Shown here: positions 45,970 through 54,432 of the stretch, piece after piece
Position numbering within the stretch: position 1 is the first letter of the stretch
How the letters are laid out: each line of letters begins with the position of its first letter
Assembly: GCF_022747945.1 (NCBI RefSeq)
Contig: NZ_JALDST010000001.1
Coordinates: 1,488,001 to 1,552,000, forward strand
DNA length: 64,000 nucleotides
Source of the DNA: Micromonospora sp. R77
GTDB lineage: Bacteria; Actinomycetota; Actinomycetes; Mycobacteriales; Micromonosporaceae
Direction: 5' to 3'
Made by a program: the position numbers and the translations under genes
Notes under the pieces: generated by a model
Told to the model about the DNA's origin: nothing
The model's input: the letters and a program-made list of their open reading frames with translations, nothing else
Databases searched by the model: none

Positions 45970-46299
45970 GTGGGCGGAGCCTTTACCCGGTACCGCGTGA
46001 TCGCCTGGGTCGTGGGCGTGGCGCTGGTGGTGCTGGTCCTGATCGGCATGCCACTGAAGTACGTGTTCCACGACGACACCGTCGTGGCGGTGGTCGGCAC
46101 CGCGCACGGCTGGCTCTACATGCTCTATCTGGCCGCCACGTTCGACCTGTCCCGCCGGGTCGACTGGCCGCTGAAGCGGATGCTGCTGGTGATGCTCGCC
46201 GGCACCGTGCCGTTCGTCTCGTTCTACGCCGAGCGCCGGGTCACCCACTGGCTCGCCGCCGAGCAGCAGCCGCGTACCCCGGCGCCGGTGGCCGGCTGA
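45970..46299 (+). CDS. DUF3817 family integral membrane protein
   Basis: The 109-residue protein has three hydrophobic helices and DUF3817 signatures FTRYRVIAWVVGVAL, GTAHGWLYMLYLAA and VPFVSFYAERRV. I chose GTG 45970, which follows GGAAGGA; an earlier GTG at 45928 overlaps the preceding gene. The function is unknown. Confidence 0.75.
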   Translation: MGGAFTRYRVIAWVVGVALVVLVLIGMPLKYVFHDDTVVAVVGTAHGWLYMLYLAATFDLSRRVDWPLKRMLLVMLAGTVPFVSFYAERRVTHWLAAEQQPRTPAPVAG

Positions 46300-46332
46300 C
46301 GCCACGGCGGGGCCGACGGCCCGGCAGCACGG

Positions 46333-46854
46333 TCAGCGGTGCGGCCGCCACGGCGCGGCGCCGGTGAGCGGGTCGTCCCACCCGTCGTGACGGGCCCGCT
46401 CGCGGGCCCGCCGCAGCGCCCGGGTCACCTGGCCGAACTGCCGCTCGTCGTCGCTGCTGAACAGCAGCACCTCGACCCCGCGGTGCCGCCCCCACAGCTC
46501 GTACGCGGGCGGTCGCCAGCGGTCGCCGACCAGCACGAGCAGCACCGGCAGCAGCCCGACCGCCCCCAGCGCCAGGTACGCCCCGGCGGTCAGCCGCTCC
46601 AGGCCGCCGGTGAAGCCGAGCAGCACCCCCACCGCGCCGATGGTGCCGGCGGTGACCGCGACGGCGCGGACGGCGAGCCGGTCGTGGGCCCCGCGACCGG
46701 TCCAGAGTTGGGTCAGTTCGGGGACCGGCCAGCTGCGGTGGCCGACGGTGAAGCGTTCGGTGGTGACGACGATGCCGGGCCGCGCATAGAGCAGCTCCGG
46801 GGTGGTCGCCCTCGGCGAGCGGGGTGGGCGGGTTGCGGAGCCATCGATCTGCAC
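46333..46854 (-). CDS. DUF6232-like membrane protein
   Basis: In 173 residues, an N-terminal strand-rich part (PGIVVTTERFTVGHRSWPV) is followed by two helices (VGVLLGFTGGL and LALGAVGLLPVLLVLV) and a C-terminal soluble tail. The layout matches DUF6232. GGGAGG lies just upstream of GTG 46854. Confidence 0.65.
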   Translation of the reverse strand: MQIDGSATRPPRSPRATTPELLYARPGIVVTTERFTVGHRSWPVPELTQLWTGRGAHDRLAVRAVAVTAGTIGAVGVLLGFTGGLERLTAGAYLALGAVGLLPVLLVLVGDRWRPPAYELWGRHRGVEVLLFSSDDERQFGQVTRALRRARERARHDGWDDPLTGAAPWRPHR

Positions 46855-47362
46855 GGCTTCCTCCCAGGGCCGGGCGCGCCGGGCTGCCTGCTGCCCCACC
46901 GACGAGCTGCACCGATGCCGTCCGACGGGATTCCCGGCTGCGGGCTTCATTGTGTTGCCGACGGTCCACCCGGGGCGCGGGATTCCGGCCGATCGGCGGC
47001 GTGCCGGTCGATGCCACATGCCGGCAAACGGAATCCATTTCGGTCTTTGTCCGGACTTTACGCCGGGCACCCTGACGACATCCGTCCAGAACGACGAATC
47101 GGACCACTCGCCCGTTCCGCGCAAGCGACCTGTCGGCGATGACCGGGTGCGGGAAATCCGGACACGAAGCGTCATCGTCATCAGCACCAATTTCCGCCAC
47201 TTTGCCAACATTCGCCCCTGCTTCAACTCCCATCTCCTCGCGCAACGGGTTAGGTTGGGCAGGCTGCGCCCGGTAGACCGCCATCCACCCGGATGGCCCC
47301 GGGTCGGTGTCGCCCCGGCGAGGACCGCCGGCGGCGAGGAGGTGGAGAGGAGCTTTCCGCTC
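46855..47362. other. Long divergent intergenic region
   Basis: No gene is supportable in 508 bp. It is AT-richer than average between 47020 and 47240. I saw no recognisable c-di-AMP riboswitch core, although such elements often precede NlpC/P60 genes in this phylum. Confidence 0.5.
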
Positions 47363-48337
47363 TTGTCGTCCTTACGGATCCTGCTGCGCTCGCTGGCGGT
47401 GGCCGGTCTCTCGGCCGCGCTGCTCGCCCCGGCGACGGTGGCTCGGGCCGAGCCCACCCCCGCCGAACTGACGAAGCAGATCGAGAAGTCCTCGACTGAG
47501 CTGGAGCGAATCGTCGAGTCCTACAACAAGCTCAGCGAGGAGATCAAGGCCAACCAGACCACGGTGGCCGCGTTGCAGGTCAAGATCGGCCCCTTGCAGG
47601 CACAGGCCGAGCAGAGCCGCGCCGACGTCGGCGCGATGGCCGTGACCGCGTACAAGACGGGCAAGCTGGGCACGGCCGAGGCCCTGCTCCTGCCGGGCGG
47701 CTCCGGCGCGATGATGGAACGGCTGGGCACCCTGGACCAGCTGACCCGGCAGCGCCAGGAGACCATCGCCGGGTTCACCTCCGACCAGCGGAAGCTGATC
47801 GACCAGAAGACCCGGCTGGACGCCACGCTGGCCCGCCAGGCCGCGCAGGCGAAGCAGCTCACCATCGGCAAGAAGAAGATCGAGACGGACCTGAAGCGGC
47901 TCTACGAGTTGCGCCGGCAGGCGTACGGCCGGGCCACCGAGGCACCGTCACCCAGGGCGAAGTCGTCCGCGGGCAGTGCCCCGGCGATCGCCGGCTCGGC
48001 CGGCACCGCGGTCCGGTACGCCTACGGGGCGATCGGCAAGCCGTACGTCTGGGGCGCCGACGGTCCCAGCGGCTACGACTGCTCCGGCCTCACGCTGGCC
48101 GCCTGGCGGTCCGCCGGCAAGTCGCTGCCGCACAACGCGGCGATGCAGTGGGACGCCACCTCACGGGTCAGCCGCAGCTCGCTGCAACCGGGGGACCTGG
48201 TCTTCTACTCCGGCCTGGGGCACGTCGCGCTCTATGTCGGCGACGGCCAGGTGATCGACGCGCCGAGCGCGGGCCGCAACGTCAGCAAGCGGGGCATGAA
48301 CATGATGCCGATCCAGGGCTACGGCCGGGTGCGCTGA
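47363..48337 (+). CDS. Secreted NlpC/P60 peptidoglycan endopeptidase
   Basis: The 324-residue protein has a signal peptide (ILLRSLAVAGLSAALLAPAT, cleavage near VARA), a coiled-coil stretch (about 30-150) and an NlpC/P60 domain. The catalytic Cys is in GYDCSGLT (about 239), and the His is in GHVALYVGDG (about 287). It probably cleaves D-Glu-mDAP bonds. I prefer TTG 47363 because AGGAG lies 10 nt upstream; GTG 47342 has no useful spacing. It is followed by a 16-bp hairpin. Confidence 0.85.
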   Translation: MSSLRILLRSLAVAGLSAALLAPATVARAEPTPAELTKQIEKSSTELERIVESYNKLSEEIKANQTTVAALQVKIGPLQAQAEQSRADVGAMAVTAYKTGKLGTAEALLLPGGSGAMMERLGTLDQLTRQRQETIAGFTSDQRKLIDQKTRLDATLARQAAQAKQLTIGKKKIETDLKRLYELRRQAYGRATEAPSPRAKSSAGSAPAIAGSAGTAVRYAYGAIGKPYVWGADGPSGYDCSGLTLAAWRSAGKSLPHNAAMQWDATSRVSRSSLQPGDLVFYSGLGHVALYVGDGQVIDAPSAGRNVSKRGMNMMPIQGYGRVR

Positions 48338-48351
48338 CCGCCCCGACACGG

Positions 48352-48390
48352 CGAACGGCCGGCGTCCCCCTATCGGACGCCGGCCGTTCG
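48352..48390. terminator. Bidirectional hairpin between nlpC/P60 and sigma gene
   Basis: CGAACGGCCGGCGTCC (48352-48367) and GGACGCCGGCCGTTCG (48375-48390) pair perfectly over 16 bp with a 7-nt loop. It separates convergent genes. Confidence 0.8.
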
Positions 48391-48410
48391 TGGAATCAAT
48401 TACTACCAGG

Positions 48411-49412
48411 TCAGGCCGCCTGCAGCCCCTCGGCGCGGGCCAGCTCACGGAGCCGGCCGAGGGCCTGGATCTCCAGCTGACGGATCCGCTCCCGGGAGAG
48501 CGAGAAGCGCGACGCGACCTCGGTCAGCGAGTGCTCCCGGCCGTCCTCCAGGCCGTAGCGGGCCCGCATGATGCCGGCGGAACGGTCGTCGAGGTGGTTG
48601 AGCAGTCCCTCGATCCGCTGCCGCTCCAGACCGGTGAGGACGATGTCCTCCGGCGACGGGGCGTCACTGTCGGCGACGAGGTCGCCCAGGTTGGTGTCGC
48701 CGTCGTCACCCACCGGGGTGTCCAGCGAGACGGTGTCCTGCGACCAGCGACGCAGCTCGTTGACCCGCTCGACGGTGACCCCGAGGGACGCCGCGATCTG
48801 CTCGGGCTCCGGGTCGCTGCCCAGCTCACGGGTGAGCTGGCGGGCGACGTTGCGCATCCGGTTGACGTCCTCCACCAGGTGCACGGGGAGCCGCACGGTG
48901 CGCTCCTGCTGGGCGATGGCCCGGCTGATCGCCTGCCGGATCCACCAGGTGGCGTAGGTGGAGAACTTGTAGCCCCGCTCGTAGTCGAACTTCTCGACCG
49001 CCCGGACCAGGCCGGTGTTGCCCTCCTGGATCAGGTCCAGCATGGGCATCCCCGAGCGCACGTAGCGTCGGGCGATGGAGACGACCAGCCGCAGGTTGGC
49101 GCGGATGAAGAGGTCCTTCGCCCGCTCCCCCTCGACGACCAGCCGTTCCAGGTCCTCCCGGTCGACGCCGGCCGGCACGCGGTCCTCGCCGATCAGGTGC
49201 TCGGCGTAGAGGCCCGCCTCGATGGCCTTGGAGAGGTCGACCTCCTTGGCGGCGTCCAGCAGCGGCGTCCGGGAGATCTCGTGCAGGTAGACGCCGACCA
49301 GGTCACGCTCCTCGGCGACCTCGTCGGTACGCATTCCGATGTTCTTGTCCACGATGCCCACGGTCCCCTCGCTCGCGCCGGTTGCCCGGTTCCTTGCCAT
49401 CCCCACGTCCAT
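48411..49412 (-). CDS. sigB: Group 2 RNA polymerase sigma factor (SigB-like)
   Basis: A 333-residue sigma-70. Region 1.2/2 has VGVYLHEISRTPLL and RLVVSIARRYVRSGMPMLDL. Region 2.3-2.4 has KFSTYATWWIRQAISRA, with helices of region 3 and the region 4 HTH (SLTEVASRFSLSRERIRQLE) after it. Length and N-terminus (no long region 1.1) fit group 2 SigB rather than the principal sigma. The start ATG 49412 has GGAGG upstream. It is driven by a sigma-R-type promoter at 49464-49489. Confidence 0.85.
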   Translation of the reverse strand: MDVGMARNRATGASEGTVGIVDKNIGMRTDEVAEERDLVGVYLHEISRTPLLDAAKEVDLSKAIEAGLYAEHLIGEDRVPAGVDREDLERLVVEGERAKDLFIRANLRLVVSIARRYVRSGMPMLDLIQEGNTGLVRAVEKFDYERGYKFSTYATWWIRQAISRAIAQQERTVRLPVHLVEDVNRMRNVARQLTRELGSDPEPEQIAASLGVTVERVNELRRWSQDTVSLDTPVGDDGDTNLGDLVADSDAPSPEDIVLTGLERQRIEGLLNHLDDRSAGIMRARYGLEDGREHSLTEVASRFSLSRERIRQLEIQALGRLRELARAEGLQAA

Positions 49413-49463
49413 CAGCCCCTCCCCCGCAACCTCCGCTGTGCCCGTCGGTGGTGACACCTACAC

Positions 49464-49489
49464 AACAGATGAGACGTGTCGGGGATTCC
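49464..49489 (-). promoter_or_regulatory. Sigma-R/SigH-type promoter of the sigB-like gene
   Basis: Reading the minus strand, GGAAT (49489-49485) is followed by exactly 18 nt and GTT (49466-49464). This is the consensus of thiol-oxidative-stress sigma factors in actinobacteria. The start codon lies about 52 nt downstream. In Streptomyces, the hrdB gene and in mycobacteria sigB use such promoters. Confidence 0.6.
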
Positions 49490-49626
49490 ATGTCGTGAGT
49501 CGAAACTGTCACGAATGCCTGAGTAGTAGCTGAGAGCCCGATCCATGTTCGCTGTCAGGACCCCCGTCGGCCGCCCCTGCGGGAGCTGTCCGAACAGTGG
49601 GGCGGATCGGCGGAATCGACACCGCC

Positions 49627-49655
49627 CATGGAATCGCACCATTGCGAATTCCATG
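49627..49655. repeat. Bulged inverted repeat
   Basis: CATGGAATCGCA (49627-49638) pairs with TGCGAATTCCATG (49643-49655) apart from one bulged A, around a CCAT loop. It is AT-rich; operator or RNA hairpin. Confidence 0.45.
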
Positions 49656-49775
49656 AACACAGCGATCCGCGTCACCGCCTGCTTGCGATCCTGGTCACTG
49701 GCAGATACGCGTCGGTGGACCGGGTGGTTCAGCCACGGCTCAGGATTACCCCACGCCTCGTTGAACAATCCGCAG

Positions 49776-49796
49776 CGGGAGGGACGTCCCCTCCCG
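49776..49796 (-). terminator. Terminator-like hairpin after murQ
   Basis: CGGGAGGG (49776-49783) pairs with CCCTCCCG (49789-49796) around ACGTC, about 60 bp downstream of the murQ stop. Confidence 0.5.
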
Positions 49797-49858
49797 AGCG
49801 TGATACGCGTCGCAGCGACGGTTCGGATGCAGGGCCGAGCGGAGCGGGCCGCAGGGGC

Positions 49859-50815
49859 TCAGGAGGCGAGCAGGTGCAGCGCGTCGCGTACCTGGTCGGC
49901 GGAGCGGGCCAGCGCGGCCCGGGCGGCGGGGACCTCGGCGCCGGAGACCAGCGAGACCAGCGCGGTCTTCAGGTCGCCGTCGGCCTCGTGCAGCGCCCGC
50001 CGGCAGACCTCCTCGGCACAGCCGGTGGCCTCCATCAGGATCGAGATCATCCGGCCGCGCAGCTTGGCGTTGGTGGCCACCATGTCGATCATGAGGTTCG
50101 AGTAGACCCGACCCAACCGCACCATCACGGCGGTGGAGAACGTGTTCAGCACCAGCTTCTGCGCGGTGCCCGCCTTCATCCGGGTCGACCCGGTGACGAC
50201 CTCCGGCCCGGTGTCCACCCCGATGAAGACGTCCACCGACGAGGCGGCGTCGGCCTCCGGATTGGCGCAGAGCAGCACGGTCCCGGCCTGCTGCGCCCGG
50301 GACGCGGCGAGCGCCCCGAGGACGTACGGGGTGCGTCCGCTGGCGGCCAGCCCGACGACCAGGTCGCCGGCGCGGACGCACTCGGCGGCCTCGGCCGCCC
50401 CGCCCCGCTGATCGTCCTCGGCGTCCTCCACGGCCCGCCACATCGCCTCCGGCCCGCCGGCCAGGTGGGCGCAGAACCAGTGCCGGGGTGAGTTGAAGGT
50501 CGGGGCCAGCTCGGCGGCGTCGAGCACGCCCAGCCGGCCGGAGGTGCCGGCGCCGAAGTAGTGCACCCGGCGACCGCCGCGCAGCGCCGCCACCGCCAGG
50601 TCGACGGTCTCGGCGATCTCGTCCAGGACGGCGGCCACCGCGGCCGGCACCCGGCGGTCGGCCTCGTTGATGACGGTGAGCACGTCGCGGGTCGACATCA
50701 GGTCCAGGTCGACGCTGAGCGGGTTGCGCCGCTCGGTGGGCGCACCCACCCGGACCACCGGCCGGGCCGGCGCCGGCGGGGCGGCCTCGTCGCGCTCCAC
50801 CCGGCCCGCCGTCAC
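49859..50815 (-). CDS. murQ: N-acetylmuramic acid 6-phosphate etherase
   Basis: The 318-residue SIS-fold enzyme releases lactate from MurNAc 6-phosphate during cell-wall recycling. Signatures are STRDVLTVINEADR, YFGAGTSGRLGVLDAAELAP, LAASGRTPYVLGAL and GSTRMKAGTAQKLVLNTFST. GGAGG lies five nt before GTG 50815. Its start overlaps the murR stop as GTGA. Confidence 0.93.
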   Translation of the reverse strand: MTAGRVERDEAAPPAPARPVVRVGAPTERRNPLSVDLDLMSTRDVLTVINEADRRVPAAVAAVLDEIAETVDLAVAALRGGRRVHYFGAGTSGRLGVLDAAELAPTFNSPRHWFCAHLAGGPEAMWRAVEDAEDDQRGGAAEAAECVRAGDLVVGLAASGRTPYVLGALAASRAQQAGTVLLCANPEADAASSVDVFIGVDTGPEVVTGSTRMKAGTAQKLVLNTFSTAVMVRLGRVYSNLMIDMVATNAKLRGRMISILMEATGCAEEVCRRALHEADGDLKTALVSLVSGAEVPAARAALARSADQVRDALHLLAS

Positions 50816-51726
50816 GCCCGCCTCCGGCCGAGGCCGACCCGATGGGAGGTGACCGCCTCCGCGGTCGCCTCCAGCGCCTTCCTGGCCCGGGCCCGGTTCC
50901 GCGCCGCCACCCCGACGAAGAGGCAGTCGACCACGGTGAGCTGGGCCAGCCGGCTGGCCGTCGCGCCGGAGCGGTAGGTGGTCTCGCGGGCCGCCGTGGT
51001 GAGCACGAAGTCGGCGACCTCGGTGATCGGCGAGCGGGGGAAGTTGGTCAGCGCCACCGTGGTCGCGCCCCGCGCCTTGGCCTGGTCGAGCACCTCGATG
51101 ACGTCGGAGGTGGTGCCGGTGTGCGAGATCCCGACCGCGACGTCGCCCCGGCCGAGCAGCGCGGCCGATGTCAGCGCGGTGTGCACGTCCGGGAAGTAGA
51201 AGGCGATCCGGCCGATCCGGTGCAGCTTCTGCTGGAAGTCCGAGGCGACGAAGCCGCTGGCGCCGGCGCCGTACACGTCGATCCGGCCGGCGCCCACGAT
51301 GGCCTCGACGACCTGCTCGCAGATGGCCGGGTCGAGCTGCTCGGCCGTCTCCTCGACGGCCCGGGCGTCGTTGAACGCGATGGTCGCGATGATCTGGGCC
51401 AGGTCGGCGCCGGGCGGGATGTCGCCGCCGACCACCCGGGCGTCCGGCGGCTCGATCCGGCGGGCCGCCTCGGCGGCGAGCCGGATCCGCAGCTGCGGGT
51501 AGCCGTCCATGCCGACCGACCGGCAGAACCGGATGACCGTCGCCTCCGAGGTCTCGGCGGCGGTGGCGAGATCGGTGATGGTGCGCCGGGCGGCGTCGGC
51601 CGGGTCGGCGACGACCAGCCGGGCGACCCGCTGCTCGGCCGGGGACAGCGACGGGAGCAGGCCACTGATGTGGACGATCAGTCCACCGGGCTCGTGACTC
51701 GCAGAAATCTTCGGACTCTTCGCCAC
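50812..51726 (-). CDS. murR: MurR/RpiR family transcriptional regulator
   Basis: The 304-residue regulator has an N-terminal HTH_6 (about 15-85: LSPAEQRVARLVVADP, TSEATVIRFCRSVG) and a C-terminal SIS sugar-phosphate-binding domain (VYGAGASGFVASDFQQKL, ISHTGTTSDVIEVLD). It probably senses MurNAc 6-phosphate and represses murQ and itself. The start is GTG 51726, four nt from the palindrome at 51730. Confidence 0.9.
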   Translation of the reverse strand: MAKSPKISASHEPGGLIVHISGLLPSLSPAEQRVARLVVADPADAARRTITDLATAAETSEATVIRFCRSVGMDGYPQLRIRLAAEAARRIEPPDARVVGGDIPPGADLAQIIATIAFNDARAVEETAEQLDPAICEQVVEAIVGAGRIDVYGAGASGFVASDFQQKLHRIGRIAFYFPDVHTALTSAALLGRGDVAVGISHTGTTSDVIEVLDQAKARGATTVALTNFPRSPITEVADFVLTTAARETTYRSGATASRLAQLTVVDCLFVGVAARNRARARKALEATAEAVTSHRVGLGRRRA

Positions 51727-51729
51727 GGA

Positions 51730-51744
51730 TGAAACTTACTTTCA
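51730..51744. promoter_or_regulatory. Palindromic operator upstream of murR
   Basis: TGAAA-CTTAC-TTTCA is a perfect 5-bp dyad with a 5-nt centre, AT-rich against its surroundings and 4 nt from the murR start. It fits an RpiR-family operator and autoregulation. Confidence 0.6.
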
Positions 51745-51902
51745 CGAGGCGTGACCGTCAACCACGTCCGCACGTATCCGGAAAAGTACCGCCCTCCGGG
51801 TGACCGTTCCCTGGCCAGGGTCCCATTGCCGCAGCCCGGCCGCCTCCACCGCTCCGGTCGTCTCCCCGGTGCCGGCCGACCCGGGGACCGGCCGGCGGCC
51901 AT

Positions 51903-51913
51903 CCCCCCCCCCC
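51903..51913. repeat. Run of 11 C in the murR-SDR gap
   Basis: Eleven consecutive C residues lie between divergent genes. Slippage or sequencing error is possible here; no gene is interrupted. Confidence 0.7.
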
Positions 51914-52016
51914 AACCGGACGGTCCGGCCACGCCGCCGGACGGCCGGCCCGGCACGTCCCGGCCCGACCGCGGCCCCGGTCACCACGGCCGGGCCGGGG
52001 CGGCTAGCGTGTGGCC

Positions 52017-52705
52017 ATGGCGGAGCGCAGTGTGCTGATCACCGGCGGCACGGGCGGGCTCGGCGGTGCGGTCACCGCCGCGTTCCGCAAGGCGGGCTGG
52101 CGGGTGGTCGTACCCGCGCGGGAGGGCACGCCGACGCAGCCGGCGGGGCCGGAACTGGTCCGGCTGGCCGCGGACCTGACCGAACCGGCCGGCGCGGCCC
52201 GCGCCGCCGAGGTCGCCGCGGGTGACCCCGACGCGCCGCTGCGCGCGGTGGTCAACCTCGTCGGGGGGTACGCCAGCGGCGGGCTGGTGACGAGACGCCG
52301 GTCGAGGAGTTCGACCGGATGCTGCGGATCAACCTGCGCCCGACGTACCTGGTCACCCAGGCGGCGTTGCCGCACCTGACGGCGGCGGGCGGGGGCGCGG
52401 TGGTCTGCGTGTCGGCGCGGGCGGCGCTGGCGCCGTTCCCCGGCGCGGCCGGCTACGCGACCGCCAAGGCGGCGGTGCTCGCCTTCGCCAACGCGGTCGC
52501 GGTGGAATACCGGCCGCAGGGCGTACGGTGCAACACCGTGCTGCCCAGCGTCATCGACACACCGGCCAACCGGGCCGCCCAGCCGGACGCCGACCACCGG
52601 CGCTGGGTGGAGCCGGCCGAGATCGCCGGGGTGATCCGCTTCCTCGCCTCGGACGAGTCCGCGCCGACCAGCGGCGCCGCCGTCCCGGTCTACGGGCGGG
52701 CCTGA
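52017..52705 (+). CDS. Short-chain dehydrogenase/reductase (SDR), probable 1-nt frameshift
   Basis: The N-terminus has the Rossmann glycine motif GGTGGLGGAVTAAFR. Past about 52289 the frame changes, after which NLRPTYLVTQAALPHL, YATAK (the catalytic Tyr and Lys) and AEIAGVIRFLASDES continue to 52705. One missing base in GGTGAC would give the join LVDETPVEEFDRM. The two halves form a normal 229-residue classical SDR. Sequence error or real inactivation are both possible. Confidence 0.7.
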
Positions 52706-53406
52706 GCCGGCAGCGGTCCGTCCGAGCGCGTGACCAGCGCCCGGGGCGCCCCGTCCCCGGCCGGCGGCGACCCGCCGGGCAGCCACTCGGCCAGGTGGGC
52801 CCGGATCCGCCGGGACACCTCCTCCGGCGAGCCACCGGCGTCCACCACCACGAAACTCGCGTACTCGGGCAACGTCCGGTACGCGGCGTCGGCGGCGGTC
52901 AGCCAGCCCATGCTCTCGTGGTCGGTGCCGCGCCGCTCGATCCGCCGGTACGCCTCGACCGGGTCCACGGTCAGCAGGAAGGTGACCTGCGGGGCGGGGA
53001 AGACCCGGTAGCCGGCCCGGGCCAGCCGCTCCCAGCGTTGCCCACCGTGCGCCCGGATGCTGGCGTACTGGCAGGCGGAGTAGCGGTCCATCACCGCCGT
53101 CCGTCCGGTGACCAGACAGGTCAGCAGCGCCACGGCGATGGCCAGCCAGCGCAGCACGGACTCCACCGCGAGCACGCCGTTGCGCCCGACCAGCCGCTGC
53201 GGGTCCGGCCGGCCGAGCAGCCGGGCGAGCCGGCCCAGCCAGCGCCGGCCGCTGGCGTTGCGATGGTAGGTGGCCGGCCGGCCGGCCGCGGTGAGCGCCT
53301 CGGCGAGCCGGTGCGCCTGGGTGGTCTTGCCCGATCCGTCGATGCCGATCAGGGCGACGGCGCGCAACCGGGGCTCGCCGCGCCGCGCCCGCCGTGAGTC
53401 AGCCAC
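52690..53406 (-). CDS. Thymidylate kinase-like P-loop kinase
   Basis: In 238 residues, GIDGSGKTT (21-29) is the Walker A, VMDRYSACQYASIRAHG matches the DR-Y of TMK, and FLLTVDPVEAYRRIERR contains the Asp-Pro of the family. LID-type RRGTDHE follows. The central LAIAVALLTCLV stretch is unusually hydrophobic. The substrate may not be dTMP. The start is GTG 53406, close to a GATAAT -10 (leaderless candidate). Its 3' end overlaps the SDR by 16 bp. Confidence 0.75.
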   Translation of the reverse strand: MADSRRARRGEPRLRAVALIGIDGSGKTTQAHRLAEALTAAGRPATYHRNASGRRWLGRLARLLGRPDPQRLVGRNGVLAVESVLRWLAIAVALLTCLVTGRTAVMDRYSACQYASIRAHGGQRWERLARAGYRVFPAPQVTFLLTVDPVEAYRRIERRGTDHESMGWLTAADAAYRTLPEYASFVVVDAGGSPEEVSRRIRAHLAEWLPGGSPPAGDGAPRALVTRSDGPLPAQARP

Positions 53407-53565
53407 CCTCCACAGATTATCCGACCCACGCTCACGCCTGGAGAAGAAATGTCCGTTCCCGCCCGCTTGCGGGCCTTCCGCGTAGCGCGGCAGGTGTGGC
53501 CGACCGGATCGCCGGGTACGCAACTTCAATTCCCACCGCCACACCCACGACGACGGGAGACCCAG

Positions 53566-54150
53566 ATGGCCGAGCGCGGGGACGAGACCCTGGTGCACAC
53601 GCTGAAGAAGGTCGCCGCCGTGCTCAAGCAGTCCGAGATCCCCTTCGCGCTCGGCGGCAGCTTCGCCGTGTACGCGCACGGCGGCCACTCCAGCGAACAC
53701 GACGTGGACTTCCTGCTCCGCGAGCAGGACGTCGACCGGGCCCTGGAGGCACTGGTCGAGGCCGGCTTCACCGCCGAGCGTCCGCCCGAGGACTGGCTGG
53801 TCAAGGTCTATGACGAGGGCCGGATGGTGGACCTGATCCACCGGCCGATCGAGACGCCGGTGACCGAGGAGACCTTCGCCGACACCATCGTCCGGCCGGT
53901 CGACGCCATCCACATGCCGGTGCTCTCGGCCAGCCAGCTCATGGTGCACAAGCTGCTCAGCTTCTCCCAGCACTACTGCGACTTCGCCCGCGCGCTGCCG
54001 CTGGCCCGGTCGCTGCGGGAACAGATCGACTGGGAACGGGTACGGAAGGAGACGCAGCACTCGCCGTACGCGGAGGCGTTCCTGGTGCTGCTCGACCGGC
54101 TGGACGTGCTGCCGCACGCCGGCGCACCGGGAGGAAGGGAGACACCGTGA
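53566..54150 (+). CDS. Nucleotidyltransferase-fold protein
   Basis: The 194-residue protein carries the NTase core GGSFAVYAHGG and HDVDFLLREQD, typical of AbiEii/MNT-like proteins. The ATG 53566 follows GGGAGA. It is the first gene of a four-gene run (NTase, BON-like, metallophosphoesterase and a tiny membrane protein), with coupled overlap to the second. Antitoxin or toxin use is an inference only. Confidence 0.7.
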   Translation: MAERGDETLVHTLKKVAAVLKQSEIPFALGGSFAVYAHGGHSSEHDVDFLLREQDVDRALEALVEAGFTAERPPEDWLVKVYDEGRMVDLIHRPIETPVTEETFADTIVRPVDAIHMPVLSASQLMVHKLLSFSQHYCDFARALPLARSLREQIDWERVRKETQHSPYAEAFLVLLDRLDVLPHAGAPGGRETP

Positions 54151-54419
54151 CCGAGCAGTACGGCGGCGGCGCACCGCCGGACGAGTATGTCGAGGCGGAG
54201 ATCCACCGCCTGCTGGCCGAGGACCCCGCCGTCGCCGAACAGGGCATCACGGTGGTCCGCCGCGAGCGGGGCCTGGTGCTCTACGGCGAGGTGGAGAGCC
54301 CGCACCGGCGCGAGGAGATCCTGCGCCGGGTCGCCGAACGCTTCCCCGACGTGCCGGTCACCAGCGACATCGGGGTGATCCGGGCGCAGGCGCCCACCCA
54401 GGTCGAGGAGCTGCCGTGA
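54147..54419 (+). CDS. BON-like domain protein
   Basis: The 90-residue protein has a beta-alpha-beta pattern (VEAEIHRLLAEDP, ITVVRRERGLVLYGEV, REEILRRVAERFPDV) as in BON domains, which bind phospholipid or peptidoglycan partners. The GTG at 54147 overlaps the previous stop as GTGA. Confidence 0.7.
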   Translation: MTEQYGGGAPPDEYVEAEIHRLLAEDPAVAEQGITVVRRERGLVLYGEVESPHRREEILRRVAERFPDVPVTSDIGVIRAQAPTQVEELP

Positions 54420-54432
54420 GGGAGGTACACCA

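Larger units (their letters stand above)
49413..49858. other. Intergenic region upstream of sigB and after murQ
   Basis: 446 bp without a gene. It contains the sigma-R-type promoter, a 12-bp bulged hairpin (49627-49655) and a stem-loop at 49776-49796 that may end the murR-murQ transcript. Confidence 0.5.

Noticed and set aside
46855..47362. c-di-AMP (ydaO) riboswitch before the NlpC/P60 gene
   Set aside because: I looked for the usual conserved core motifs and could not find them.
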